Part shown: piece after piece, positions 13,726-26,384 of the stretch
Layout of the letters: every line of letters begins with the position of its first letter
Position numbering within the stretch: the first letter of the stretch is position 1
NCBI RefSeq assembly: GCF_026212465.1
Contig: NC_080058.1
Span: 7,211,001-7,275,000 of the forward strand
Origin: Amaranthus tricolor
Lineage: Eukaryota; Streptophyta; Magnoliopsida; Caryophyllales; Amaranthaceae
Length of the DNA stretch: 64,000 nt
Direction of reading: 5' to 3'
Made by a program: the position numbers and the translations under genes
The notes under the pieces: generated by a model
What the model saw: the letters and a program-made list of their open reading frames with translations, nothing else
The model's database searches: none
Told to the model about the DNA's origin: nothing

Positions 13726-14029
13726 GATTAATCTTCAAGAATAGCTTATGGACTTTTAATTTCTCAAGCGCAACTTATTGTAACATTATTTATTCATGGG
13801 TTAGTGGCTGAAAATTTACACCACAGAATATCTTAAGACAATTGCACATGTGTTTATGAGTGAGAATTTCACTGTTCTTAGAAATATATGTGGTTGATAG
13901 ATACTGCACACTGTTCTTAGATAAAGACTTTTATTGACAGATACATTATACAACTCATAGTAAAGACCTAATAATTGATAAAAATATCTGTTTTCTTTAA
14001 ATTGGAAACTTGAATATTAGATCGATAAA
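13726..14029. other. Upstream region of the Rieske oxygenase
   Basis: Promoter and 5' UTR of the minus-strand oxygenase should lie here. Sequence is AT-rich with a short direct repeat (CTGTTCTTAGA at about 13872 and 13911). No specific regulatory motif can be defended. Confidence 0.35.
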
Positions 14030-14690
14030 ATTCTTGTTAGGATTACTGGTGACTTGGTTCATCAAGTATTAGGGATTAATTAAGAAAATTAATTAAGTGT
14101 GCAGGTGTGGTAAGAAAATGACCATGTACTAACTTGGGATTGGTTGACGGAGAATCAACCTAGTACAATTGTCCCTTATACGTATTGGTTGGTTTAAAGT
14201 CTTAGAGAGCAAGGCATGCATATCATAGGACAAATGCAGAAGTAATGAAAGGAACATTGGAGATCTTGAGACACGTTGAACAAAAAGAGCAAAAGCGTTT
14301 AGAAGCTGCCAGCACAACTGTGCTCGAACGAGCACAGTGCTCCAGCAGCCTACTGCCTCATCTTTTACCTTGTGCTAATGCCTTAACTACTTGTTATTTT
14401 TATGCCCTATGTTTCTTTATAGATACACTAGTCTAGGTCTTTTTTTCGCAAGCCAAAGTTTCATCTGTAAAAAGCTCTCATATTGCTTAAGTTTATTACC
14501 CTCATTAGCTCTTCTCTTTCCCATCGAACCTCCATTGTAATTTCTTCAAGATTGTAGTTTGTTCTTTAAATACAATATTAATACTATCTTAGCTAGATAT
14601 GGATGTAGCCTCTATTTGGTGAACCACTTTAAATCTTGTGTCTTTATTTGCTTTCCTCATTTTGCTAAAATAAAAAGGGTGTTTAAAAAA
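14030..14690 (+). mobile_element. Copia-type LTR remnant (probably solo), boundaries approximate
   Basis: The distal part has the wording of plant Copia LTRs: CACTAGTCTAGG, then GGATGTAGCC ... GGTGAACCACTTTAAATC at about 14603-14636, matching the equivalent section of the remnants at 41.5 kb and 61.7 kb. Mid-LTR there is a GC-rich inverted motif (GTGCTCGAACGAGCAC at about 14320). No internal gag-pol sequence follows, so this is a solo LTR or fragment. The exact termini and target duplication were not resolved. Confidence 0.5.
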
Positions 14691-14739
14691 AAAATAAAAA
14701 GCATTATACACCATTGAGTTTAATAAGATAAAAAATCTA

Positions 14740-14960
14740 ATGCCTACTCAAGTTCAACCCACTAAAGATTAATGTCTACTTACATTATCCTTAATACTTA
14801 TTTACCGTATTTTTAATGTCTATTTTTAATATCTTAAATGTCTACTTACATCATTCTTAATGCCTACTTATAATATTTTAAAAAATATATAATGAGCTGG
14901 CCCAATTAGAAATAGTCTCTCAAATAGACCGTCTCTCACAAAAATTTGTGAAAATCTAAG
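14740..14960. repeat. GAGACsGTCTC repeat with 22-bp array, inverted copy
   Basis: Degenerate units of AATGCCTACTTACATTATTC run from about 14745 to 14880. They are the reverse complement of the units at 5.4 kb. The right edge has AGTCTCTCAAATAGACCGTCTCTC at about 14918-14942 (given as two pieces: AGTCTCTC and GACCGTCTCTC). It is a dispersed non-coding repeat. Confidence 0.6.
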
Positions 14961-15303
14961 GTCACAATATAGCTAGAAAAAATTAATTGCAAAAGTCACT
15001 ATATATACAAAAAGAATACTATGTTCCGAACCAAAAACATTTTTTAGATATATGACATAGTAACTTATATATATATGTAGTGACTTTTACTATCAAGTTT
15101 TTCTAGCTCTATCATAACATTTGATTTTTATCTTATTGAAATAAATGATGTATAATGCTTTTTATCCATCATATTTTTAACACCTTTTTATTAGATATTT
15201 CACCATTTGTCAGTTATGTTTATCATTGTATACGAATATAATCCTCAAGTTTCTTCCTCATGTATTTGATCAAATGCACAGAAGAGTGGGCTGACATTTA
15301 ACG

Positions 15304-15589
15304 AATGAATTCAATAACCGAAAAACCAAACTATTTCAAAAACTGAGCGTGAAACTCCCAGACCTAAGGTTTGGGGCTGTTCGCAGTTACTAACTGCGAA
15401 CAGCAAAAAAAAAAAAAAAAATTTTTTTTTTTAGGTCAAATAGCTATTCGCAGTTACTAACTGCGAACAGCTATTTTGTCTTTTTTGACCTGTTCGCAGT
15501 TACTAACTGCGAACAGCCCCAAACCTTAGGTCTGGAAGTTTCACGCTCAGTTTTTGAAATAGTTTGGTTTTTCGGTTATTGAATTCATT
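15304..15589. mobile_element. 286-bp MITE with three odd-length palindromes (family 1)
   Basis: The two ends are near-perfect inverted copies about 100 bp long, starting AATGAATTCAATAACCG on the left and ending in its reverse complement. At each TIR's inner edge sits a perfect 27-nt palindrome: the 13-nt arm CTGTTCGCAGTTA, one C, and the arm's reverse complement (15377-15403 and 15490-15516). A third, with one mismatch, is at 15444-15470. An A-run followed by a T-run (15405-15432) adds another self-complementary block. The TIR's inner half matches the 1.5-kb element at 3617-5158, so both belong to one family. It contains no coding sequence and no target duplication could be assigned. Confidence 0.85.
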
Positions 15590-15715
15590 TTTTATTTTTT
15601 TTTAGCTCTTTTTCAAAAATTCACATTTCACATTTCTGGTATGATTTGGGCCTTTGTTAACTACTTGTAAGTATTATGTCCAAAAATGCTTAAAAATGAG
15701 CAAAGTTGAAAATCA

Positions 15716-15865
15716 TAGGTTAATCAAGTGGTCAAAGATTTTTCCATTTACCCTTGCAACAAAAGTTCGATTCTCAAAATCTTTTACCATACAGTATTGT
15801 ACCGTGCTTGGTGCTCACATCATGTTAGACCTGTTAGCGACTCGTGGAGGTGTTAGATAAAAAAT
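15716..15865 (+). mobile_element. Possible tRNA-derived SINE
   Basis: The sequence has an A-box-like ATCAAGTGGTCAAAG at about 15722 and a B-box-like AAAGTTCGATTCTC at about 15761, spaced like an RNA polymerase III promoter, preceded by CCTTGCAAC. This layout is typical of plant SINE heads derived from tRNA. There is no clear poly-A tail or target duplication, and it does not fold as an intact tRNA by eye, so a functional tRNA gene is not called. Confidence 0.4.
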
Positions 15866-16042
15866 AATGGATGTTCAATCGTGCTAAATCAATGGTATTG
15901 GTAGATCATACATAGGTGTAATTGAAGTTCAATCATGCTAAATCAAAAACCTTGTCAAACTCCGAAGACACCACACTTCCTTGACCGAATGAAATCCCAT
16001 CTAAATTGAGAACTCCTAAACAACATTCAATTTCTTACATAA

Positions 16043-18613
16043 CTATGGATGTTCTTGAATTTCGGTTTGCTCCTCGACATCTACTTGTCGCCCTGAAGTG
16101 AAGGCAAAACTAGAGGGAGGTCTATCCACGGAAAGTGTACCTTCTAGTACCTTCACAACTTCACCAATCGAAGGCCTCAGAAACGGTTGATTTTGCACAC
16201 ACCAAAGAGCTATTCTTACTACTCTCGATACTCTCTCGTACTCCTCGTGACCATCCAATCTCTGTGCTTCCAGTATTTCATTGATCAAATGGTTAACGTC
16301 TTCGTCTTGCGGAGGATCCCTTTTGAGCCTTGCAATCTGAAGTAGCATTTGTCCGAAGTTGTATATATCCCTCTCAGAAGCCGACTCTGAAGAAGAGGCG
16401 GAATCACCCTGAAGAAGGCCCTCGAGTCCAAAGTCCATCAGCTTTGGAACCAAGTTTTGGTCAAGCATAACGTTCTCGAGCTTTAAATTTCCATGAGCAA
16501 CACAACTTTGACACTCCAAATGGAGATAGGCAAGAGCTCGTGCCACACCAAGAGCAATGTCGATCCTATCCTGCCAATGTGGCTCATTCGATCTACGCCC
16601 CGAATCAAATAGCCACTTATCCGCAGACCTGCCTGGTACAAATTCATAGATAAGAAATTTGTACTTCTGTTCACAACAAAAACCCTTCACAGCAACAAGA
16701 TTCCGGTGATGAGTACCACCCAAGATGGTAACTGCTACACGAAAATCCTTCTCCGATACAACATTATTCAGAACCTTAACGATGATGGGAGTTTGGTTCG
16801 GTAGTATGCCTTTGAAAATAGATGGGCCTAGTTGAGTTGCAAAATCCGAGGTCAGTTCCTTTATCTCCTCGAAGGATAACCGTACCAGAGCACTGTAATG
16901 AGGGTCCTTCAGAGCATCCTTGTCAAAAGGAATCCTCACTCTCATAGTACTTTTCCGTCTCCGGTACACACTCCAAATAACAAGAATCTCTACTGTGAGG
17001 GTCACCAAAGCAGTCACCAACCCGATCATGACGAGAGCTGTCACAACTTTACTTGAATTTCCATCGAAAATAAAGCTTCGAGATGGAAGAGATGTTTCTG
17101 TCGCTCCGCCTTGAGGTACGGTCTTTCGAGCTGAAACTGCTTGAGGAACCAAACAGATCTTTAAGTATGAGATTGCAGGTAGAGAGGGATCACTGTACCC
17201 ACTAATAAACCCGGTTCTTTTAATAGTGCAGAGGCCCGAACCATCGTTTTTCGAGGTCGCAGCGATGCAAGAAGTATCATTAGAGCAATAAGCCTTGCAA
17301 TCATCCATATTCAACATGAGATCAAAGTCATGAGGAGGATAAAGACCATAAAGCACAGTTTGCTTCAGATCCATCATGCTCGTGCGCGTTTTACAGTTAT
17401 CTAAATCTACCAACTTTTTGCACCCAGAAAGACCTAAATCACTCCCAATAGAACCAGAACCCCCATCAATGGTACCCTCATTTAGACAACTACAAACAGG
17501 TCCACTAGAATTGAAACCACATAAGCTATATAACCCACAAGATCCAAACACGTTGCATTGATTTTCGACTGCTTGCCACCCTACCGTCCACATCTTAAGC
17601 TCATTATACCACGAGTATATCCGCAAGTTACCATCAGTATCAATCCTTAGATGCCTTAGACCCACTGAAGAGTCATTGAAATCCTTGCTTGTGACAGACC
17701 AAATGCTTTTGTTAGTTAAAACATCAAAGACTCCCAAACTACCATCTGAATGAAATCTTGCTACTTTAGTGATAGTATGGCCAGGGGAGCTCAAAGCAGC
17801 ACTACTTTTCCAGTAAGTCACATTGCTTTCCCACACCAAAGCAAGCTCACCTGAAGGGCGAATAACAAAATTGTAGTAGCTCGAAATCGACTTTGTCGAA
17901 GGAGCTCTAAGAGATTGAGGGAAATGAAAGGATTGGCCAGGAAGTAGACTACTTGTTGGGCTATTAAAACTCTGCCAAACTACCTCCTCTTCACTGTCTA
18001 GCAAGACTAGGTTACCATTATCCAAAAGACTAGCTTTTTGAACACCCAATTTGGAGGTATTACTGCTCCAAAGGATTAAACCATTGATGTTCTCAACCAA
18101 AATGAGCCTACCATCCTCAGAAAGCCTAAATGTAGAGTTTTTAGATGCCCTAAGACCCCCACCAACTGTCCAAACAGGCAAATTTGCTACTTTATTACCT
18201 AAATTATACCTAATTCCAACAAAAACCCCATCACTATTTTCATCATAAATGCTTTTCATATAACCACCTTCTAAAAACCCACATGCAAAAACCCCATTTT
18301 GGGACACCCAAGTGGTTGTTTTATCAAACCCAGATACCTCAAAACCTAATGGTACTGAAACCATAGCCAGTTCATCACAAAACCCACAAATACTGAAACC
18401 CAACAAGATATATACACATAAAAACAGAACCATTGAAGCATTTAAACTTGTAAAGGAAAAGGAGCCAAATTTGAACATATTACCTTTATATTCCTTAAAA
18501 GGTGTCCCATTGTTGAGCTGATCAAGACAATTTGCCAACATTTTTGAGTAACAGTGAAAGAAATTATGGTGAGAGAGTGAACAAGAAGAAGATACTACTA
18601 CTTTTGAGGTCAA
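16043..18613 (-). CDS. G-type lectin receptor-like protein with degenerate kinase (SD3-1-like)
   Basis: Single-exon plasma-membrane receptor of the S-domain class, 856 codons from the first in-frame ATG. Order: signal peptide, bulb-lectin domain (about 85-215), S-locus glycoprotein region, an EGF-like cysteine cluster (NQCNVFGSCGLYSLCG), PAN/apple domain (about 400-485), one membrane helix (about 520-545) followed by RRRK, then a kinase fold to about 825. The hydrophobic signal starts at residue 61, so translation more likely begins at Met46 (18478) or Met61 (18433) than at 18613. The kinase keeps the ATP lysine (K613, IIVK) and DFG (D727). However, the glycine loop is LGPSIFKG and HRD is replaced by HGN (707-709), removing the catalytic aspartate, so it is probably a pseudokinase. 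The domain set and the HGN change suggest the SD3-1 subgroup; that is a guess without alignment. Ligand unknown. Confidence 0.88.
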   Translation of the reverse strand: MTSKVVVSSSCSLSHHNFFHCYSKMLANCLDQLNNGTPFKEYKGNMFKFGSFSFTSLNASMVLFLCVYILLGFSICGFCDELAMVSVPLGFEVSGFDKTTTWVSQNGVFACGFLEGGYMKSIYDENSDGVFVGIRYNLGNKVANLPVWTVGGGLRASKNSTFRLSEDGRLILVENINGLILWSSNTSKLGVQKASLLDNGNLVLLDSEEEVVWQSFNSPTSSLLPGQSFHFPQSLRAPSTKSISSYYNFVIRPSGELALVWESNVTYWKSSAALSSPGHTITKVARFHSDGSLGVFDVLTNKSIWSVTSKDFNDSSVGLRHLRIDTDGNLRIYSWYNELKMWTVGWQAVENQCNVFGSCGLYSLCGFNSSGPVCSCLNEGTIDGGSGSIGSDLGLSGCKKLVDLDNCKTRTSMMDLKQTVLYGLYPPHDFDLMLNMDDCKAYCSNDTSCIAATSKNDGSGLCTIKRTGFISGYSDPSLPAISYLKICLVPQAVSARKTVPQGGATETSLPSRSFIFDGNSSKVVTALVMIGLVTALVTLTVEILVIWSVYRRRKSTMRVRIPFDKDALKDPHYSALVRLSFEEIKELTSDFATQLGPSIFKGILPNQTPIIVKVLNNVVSEKDFRVAVTILGGTHHRNLVAVKGFCCEQKYKFLIYEFVPGRSADKWLFDSGRRSNEPHWQDRIDIALGVARALAYLHLECQSCVAHGNLKLENVMLDQNLVPKLMDFGLEGLLQGDSASSSESASERDIYNFGQMLLQIARLKRDPPQDEDVNHLINEILEAQRLDGHEEYERVSRVVRIALWCVQNQPFLRPSIGEVVKVLEGTLSVDRPPSSFAFTSGRQVDVEEQTEIQEHP

Positions 18614-20217
<1,604 letters not shown>

Positions 20218-20219
<2 letters not shown>

Positions 20220-22584
20220 AAGAGAAAATTGGTCCCAAAATGATAGGGTTGTGAATTTGATAAGACAATTACTTCTAAATATATAGTGTTACAAATTTGA
20301 TAAAGATAATTATATATGAAAAAGAGGTGTACATATAAAAGTGTATATTTTGAAGTTGTGTGTTAAGAAGATATATAATTACTAAAAAAGTGTTCCGTTG
20401 AAGGGAAGAATAAATTTCTAAAATTTGTTTTTCTCATTTGTTGTTGTTCGGCTTGACAAAAGATTTAAAATAAAAGCTTTAAAATTTCTCTTTATGCATA
20501 ATATGTGTGTGATCCGGATAATAATAGCATTATGTGATTTCGATAATAAATCTCATGCATTCTCATGTATGAGTAGCAATCAACACATTATGCTTGTTTT
20601 TCATGCATAACATTACACACGTTAGGATTATTGAGGGCATACAAATTAGATTTAGGAGAAGGGAGAAATAGAGAGAATTGAAGAATAGAAAAGAACAAAA
20701 TTAGCATATTTAGAAGGGAAAATTGTCAAAAATAAATCAATTTTTGCTCGCTCTACTAAAAATAAATCCAATTATTGAATCTTTTTAATTAAACTCAATT
20801 ATTTGGTATAATTGCTGAACATAAACTCAACTAATGTTTATTCCTAATTGCTTGATGACAAAGAAGCTTTAAATATACTTATAAACAATAGTTGAGTTTA
20901 TTTTTAGCAAATAAATCTAATAGGTGAGTATATTTAAACATAAACAATATGCAGGTTTATTTTTAGCAAATCAAGCAAGGATTGGTTTATTATTGACTCT
21001 TTCCCCTATTTAGAATTAGGCTTAAAAGTTATATTTTTGGAACGAGTATGCATAGGATGAGATAGGAGAGGAGGAGATAAATAAGGTAATAAGGTATATA
21101 TTCGTAACATTTAATCTTGTGAGATACTGACTTTCGGTGAGACGAATTTAAAATAAAAAGTTAATATACATATATTTGTATTAGTTGAAGACGTATGTCA
21201 CAAAGAGACTATCTTATATAACAATTTGTGTATTCTTAATTGGATTGTTGAGGATTGGAGGACGTTGATCTAATTCTAAACTAGGTTAATTAGGGAGGTA
21301 ATATAAATTGGGTGTTCCATTAGCAAAATCCTTGTTCCTAGTAGAATGAGAAATCGGCAATTATGCAATGAGAGAAGGGAGGAGGGAATCATAATGTTAA
21401 GACAAGGCCGCATTATATTATATTGATCGTGTTGTAATAGTTTTTAAAATAAATAAAATGATATTTTCTGCATTGTAAAACTGTAAAAAAACGTATTTTG
21501 AGCCATATCAAGGAATATCTTATAATTTAACAGATGTTTAGATGTTCATGTTAACGTATCACGGTTACATTACCATAATCGCGACTGTTACGCATTTTTT
21601 ACCCTATAGTGAGAATATCGGTCGTGGGCTGATATGTTTGTCGTAGAAGGCATGGGCATAACTATATATATTTCCTCAAACTATCCATTCCTAACACTTC
21701 CATTTCTCTATGAAAGTTTTTCATAATACCAGACATTAAAAATTAATTATTATTTTCAATTTTTATCAAACTTTATTATTTAAAAATATTTTTTTAATAA
21801 AAATTTGCCACCAAATCAAAATTTAAAATCCCCTTATTCAAAGTACGTACTCCATAGGTTATAAATTCACATGATGAAAGAATACTCCTATTTTAGCTTG
21901 TTAATAACATTCAAAATTGGATCTTAAAGTGTAGGAAAATTCTAGTATTTTTCTAATTAAGTATATCTTTTTAATAAAAATAAGCTTTTATAGAAATTAA
22001 TTATTAAAATAAGCGTCTTTATACCAATACACTATTAGTAATAGTGAATAAGAGAAAAGTTGATCAAAAAGTTAGAAAACTGATTAAAAAATTAAGCAAA
22101 ACTTATTTTCTTATTATAACTGTAAACAAGTTTTCATTATAATTTTTTAAAGAAGTTATTATAGTTTTAAAAAGTAAAAAATATTTGTGTATGGTTTGTT
22201 TGCTAATAATAGCAAGCAAGTGATACGTAATTGGTTCTATAGGCTGTTTTATTTAAATAAAACAATATAATAAAATAAATTGACATTTACATTATTTTTT
22301 TATTTTTTTGGTTAAATTAATTTAAAAGTTCAACTTCTTGAGCATACATGGGTGATGGGCCTGAGGATCACGTGGAACTGGATCTGCATGGGTTGTCTTT
22401 ACTCTGGTTTGGGTTTTGTCTGGGACAAACCTAAAAGGCTATAACAATGAATCCAATCAAACCTACAAAATTCCAAAACTAATGTTTTGTACACTTCCAT
22501 TCCATCAATTGCTAATTCGTGATTCATCCCCTATAATTTGTCCATTTTGATTAAAAAAAACTCACATATGAAATAATTAACACT
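20218..22584. other. Gene-free AT-rich intergenic stretch
   Basis: No coding signal on either strand. At about 20730-21010 there is a degenerate mirrored block of short units such as AAAATAAACTCAATTATT and GAGTTTATTTTTAGCAAAT. A dispersed repeat at 21401-21605 is listed separately. At 22330-22440 a less AT-rich island (CACGTGGAACTGGATC) does not translate into anything recognisable. Confidence 0.5.
21401..21605 (+). repeat. Dispersed repeat, AAGGCCGCAT family, copy 1
   Basis: Shares order and wording with 43648-43850: AAGGCCGCAT, GTGTTGTAAT, ATATCAAGG.ATATCTTA, CGGTTACATTACCA and ATCGCGAC.G in the same orientation over about 200 bp. It is non-coding. The two copies have diverged, so the insertions are not recent. 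Confidence 0.6.
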
Positions 22585-23125
22585 AATTCTTAAATAAGAC
22601 GGTCTTATGGTGAGACTAATTTTATTGGGCTAGTCTAATATACTTTTTTGTCTTAAAATAATTACATTAAAGTGTTCACTTATAATTTTAATATAGTTAC
22701 TTTTTATAGTTTTAGAATGATTACTTATAACCTTAAAACGATTACTCATAATCTTAAAGTAATCAATTAAAGAAATGAGCTATTATATGGACCCGTCTCA
22801 TGGTGAGACGGTCTCATACAAGTCGAGCTGAATAATTAATTAAAAAGGGAAATTCAACGAGATGAAGTAGTCGGTAACTCTTGTATGAGAGCGTCCCACA
22901 ATGAGACGGTCCATACAAAAGGCCCATTAATAAAAAAAAATTTTAAAAAATGAAAAATGGATTTTCACTTGTACAGGAAGCGATTATTTTTTAAAATAAT
23001 TTAGGCTGACCCAATTGAAGTCGTCTATTTATTAAAAAAAATGAAAATGGATTTTCACTTGTATAGGAAGCGATTATTTTTTAAAATAATTTTAGCTGAC
23101 CCAATTGAAGTCGTCTCATGATGAG
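22585..23125. repeat. GAGACsGTCTC repeat cluster with tandem duplication
   Basis: The first unit (about 22592-22825) is bounded by AAGACGGTCTTATGGTGAG and CATGGTGAGACGGTCTCAT, with internal 20-22-bp units of the type TTATAATCTTAAAGTGATTA. A second begins near 22888 with CAATGAGACGGTCC and contains a direct duplication of about 70 bp (22961-23032 and 23050-23117; TTTTCACTTGTACAGGAAGC in the first copy). The cluster is entirely non-coding. Confidence 0.65.
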
Positions 23126-23330
23126 ATGGACTTAATAAAGAATTACTCAAAGTAGTATTTAAATACTTTACATCTCATTATCTCACAATTGAATTTGGCT
23201 TATTTTTATTACTTGTTTGTACCAATTAAATTTAAAACATTCTTCCTTTCGAAAATATTCTATTTTCTAAAATTAATGTTAATATTTTATTTTATTCATT
23301 TCAAAATCAAACCACATATAAAAAAATAAG

Positions 23331-23626
23331 GAAAAATTACCGTGAATAATATAACTTTTTGTTAATTTCCCTACAATAATATTAACTATTGATTAACCAT
23401 GAATAATAGTACCAACTTAAGGGGTACTAGAATAATATCAACTTTAGTTTATTAACTAATTTACCAAATTTTTTTGTCTTATAATCACCTATAGTTTGAT
23501 TTTAACATGTTAGGAATTTCTAGGAAAACACCCTTTTAAATTGGTATTATTTATGGTTAATCAAAAGTTGGTATTATTATAGAAAGATAAGCAAAAGATT
23601 ATATTATTCTTGATAATTTTTCCTAT
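23331..23626. mobile_element. MITE, about 296 bp, with 80-bp TIRs
   Basis: The left arm (AAAAATTACCGTGAATAATA ... TTGATTAACCATGAATAATA) is mirrored by the right arm (TATTATTTATGGTTAATC ... CTTGATAATTTTT). The loop of about 130 bp has no open frame. The superfamily is unassigned; flanking bases do not give a convincing target duplication. Confidence 0.7.
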
Positions 23627-24079
23627 TAATAAAACATATATCGTACTTGTATCAAATTTTAAGGAACTTGAGAACTTGGGAATATAAAAGTCTATAACTA
23701 TGCGATAGAATAGATTTTGTTGTTAATCTATTAACTTTTGTATATATTTAACGTCACTAATGAAAAAGCTTGGACAAATACATATATTACGTAGTAGATA
23801 TCAAGTATGCCAAATTAAAGCCGATAGTGCGAACAAACTATCTGGAAATAACAAAACATAAAATTAAAAACTGTAAAGATTACATGTGATTAAATTCAAA
23901 AAAGATGCGAAATTTAACAAGAAAAATAATAGCAATCACGAAAATTTTGGGGAAAGAGTTAACAATGGAAGTTGAATGAGTTGAAAATAAACTGACAAAG
24001 AAACGATCAAATATAGAATAAAAGCAATAGAGAAGAGGCATCTGTTTTGTTTTTAGTTTTTTTCTTTTTTTAACATCAA

Positions 24080-25045
24080 CTCTTGTGAGAGATCTTTACC
24101 GTAAGTCCAACCCATTTTAACTTTAAAAACAAAACAAATGTTATCCCACACTTCTTTTTTGACAAAAAAAGGGTTTTTCCGCTCATCGTAAAACAACTTC
24201 AGTTATGGTATGTCAAGTAGATATTTATGGTGTTTCAAGTAGATGTTTATAGTATGTTACTTAGGAATTTAGGGCATGTAATGTAGGAGTTTAGGGTATG
24301 TCATGTATGGGTTTATGGTATGTCAAGTAGTTGTTTTGGGTATGTCAAGTAGGGGTTTAGAGTCTATAAATTAGATGTTTATGGCATGTCAAGTAGGGGT
24401 TTAGACTTTGGAGTCTTTCAAGTAAGTGTTTATGGTATGTCTAGTGGAGAATTATGGTATGTCAAGTAAGGGCTTATGGATTGTCAAATAGGAGTTTATG
24501 GAATGTTAAGTAGGTGCTTAGAGCATGTTAAGTATGTGTTTAGGATGTGTCAAGTAGGTGTTAGCATTTGTTAAGTAGGGCGTATGGTATGCAAAGTAGG
24601 TATTTATTACTAAAAAATACATAATTGGAAAAACAAATAAATAAAAAACAAATTAGTCCGAACAAAACGAAGAATCAAGAACACAGATAAAAACATAATT
24701 CAAATTGGATAAGAAAGGCTCTCACAATTGAAAATTAAATGTTCAAATTATTGTAGGTTTAATGTTGAAAGTACATAAAAAAAGCTTTAATTGAATCATA
24801 ACTCATTTTTTTTATGAATTTAATGAAAATTAAATTAAATTAGAGAAATAAAGGATAGCCATAATGGCTTGATGGAGAAGGAGAAAAATAAGAAGCGCTT
24901 CTTTTGTAATTTTTTTTCTTTCTAAAAAATGGGCCAAGCTCAATTGCATTGGTCTCTCCTACAGATTGTCTAAGAATTTATGCACAAACACAAACTATCA
25001 GAAAAAAATTGTCTCCGAGTGAGACCAAACACAGACTACCTCATT
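24080..25045. repeat. 22-bp tandem array (24204-24604) within a GAGAC-bounded repeat
   Basis: About 18 diverged head-to-tail copies of a 22-bp unit close to TTTATGGTATGTCAAGTAGG plus two bases run from 24204 to 24604. The unit shares the AAGTAGG core with the arrays at 5.4 and 14.8 kb. Outer edges carry CTTGTGAGAGATC at about 24082 and GTCTCTCCTACAG / TCTCCGAGTGAGACC at about 24950-25025, suggesting one element roughly 950 bp long. Non-coding. Confidence 0.65.
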
Positions 25046-25079
25046 TTTAATTTGGTATATTTTTTGGTTGATTTATTTG

Positions 25080-25775
25080 AGCGCAGTTATGAATTATGAT
25101 TAATTTTGACTTTAAGTGAATTAATTGTGACATTTTAAAGTGACAATTTTGTCTTAAAATGATTAATTATGACCTTAAAGTGATCAAATTCAATTTAAAT
25201 TATATAACCGATCAATTATGAGTTATGACCTTTTGAGAGTGATCAATGCTAACCATAAAGTGATTAGTCAAAATGTTTAAGTACAATATTAAAGTGATCA
25301 ATTTAAAGCTTATAGTGCTAAATTATACGTCATCACCTGTATGTTGGTCAATTATAATTAATTACAATCTTAAAATGATCTATTAAAACATTTAAAGGAT
25401 TAATTATAATCTTAAAGTGATCAATTCTAACCTTCAAATAATAAATTATAAATGGTCAATTGTAACTTTTTAAAGAAATTAATTTTGACCTTAAAGAATT
25501 AATACAGTTCTCGAATGAGGAGGTCTTATGGTGAGATCATTTTAATTAGACTGCGCCAATATATACTTAATGTCTTAAAGTGATCACTTATAACCTTAAA
25601 GTGATCACTTACACTTTTTAAATTATCACTTTTATAGTCCTAACTGATCATTTATAACCTTAAAAGTGATTATGTACAATCTCAAAAATATTCAATTAAA
25701 AAATGGGTGAATTATATGTGCTCGTTTCATGATGAGAGAGCCTCATACAAGACTGACTGAAGTATTAACTTGATC
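25080..25775. repeat. 21-bp tandem array (TTAAAGTGATCAATTATAAC) with GAGAC edges
   Basis: From about 25085 to 25500 and again from 25560 to 25690, units approximating ATAACCTTAAAGTGATCAATT repeat with heavy divergence. Edges read GAGGTCTTATGGTGAGATCA (about 25521) and CATGATGAGAGAGCCTCAT (about 25728). The same internal unit fills the repeat at 22.6 kb and short tracts near 5.7 and 7.8 kb, so this is a second subtype of the GAGAC repeat group. Confidence 0.65.
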
Positions 25776-26384
25776 AATTTAATGATCGTGCATTATAAAA
25801 ATCAAAATTGAGCCTATTAGACTACTTTTGTACAAGTAGGTTCACTGTAAGACAGTCTCTTGCAAGACAGGTTGATGTTTGTGATATTCAAAAGTTATAC
25901 ATACAACTTGTGAAAATCTAAACAAAATGAGCTTCTTTTATAGCAAAAGAATTCTCAAATTAAGTTTGGAAAAATTTTATTTCCTAAAATATGCTATTCT
26001 CAGTTCAAGTATGTTACTAATAGTGAACAAAGGTTTGACCCATTTTGACCATACCTTTGTTCGCTTTAGTATCAACGAACAAATATTGACTTTTTTACTT
26101 TCTACCTTTGTTTGTTGTAACTAAAAAAACTACCAAACCTAACTTTAGAGCCTCAGACGCTTATTATGGGAGTAAAGTTTCGTCAAAGCTTATTTTTTGA
26201 TTTTTTTTTTTAAACTTATTTTTTTAAACAAATACTCTTGTGGGAGACCGCCTCTCAAAGAGACAACCTCAAAATAAGAATCTCGCATTTTTCTTTTCAC
26301 TTTAATTTGTGTTATTTAGGCTATTTAGCCTGTATATCTACGAAGAAACGTCTCTCACAACAATTAATTTTTTTTAAATGTTCA

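Noticed and set aside
15377..15516. Regularly repeated palindromes that could suggest a CRISPR array
   Set aside because: There are only three copies, spacers are unequal and low complexity, they lie within long TIRs, and the context is a plant nuclear genome.
15716..15865. Functional tRNA gene
   Set aside because: A- and B-box-like motifs are present, but no cloverleaf with paired acceptor and anticodon stems can be drawn; a SINE head is more likely.
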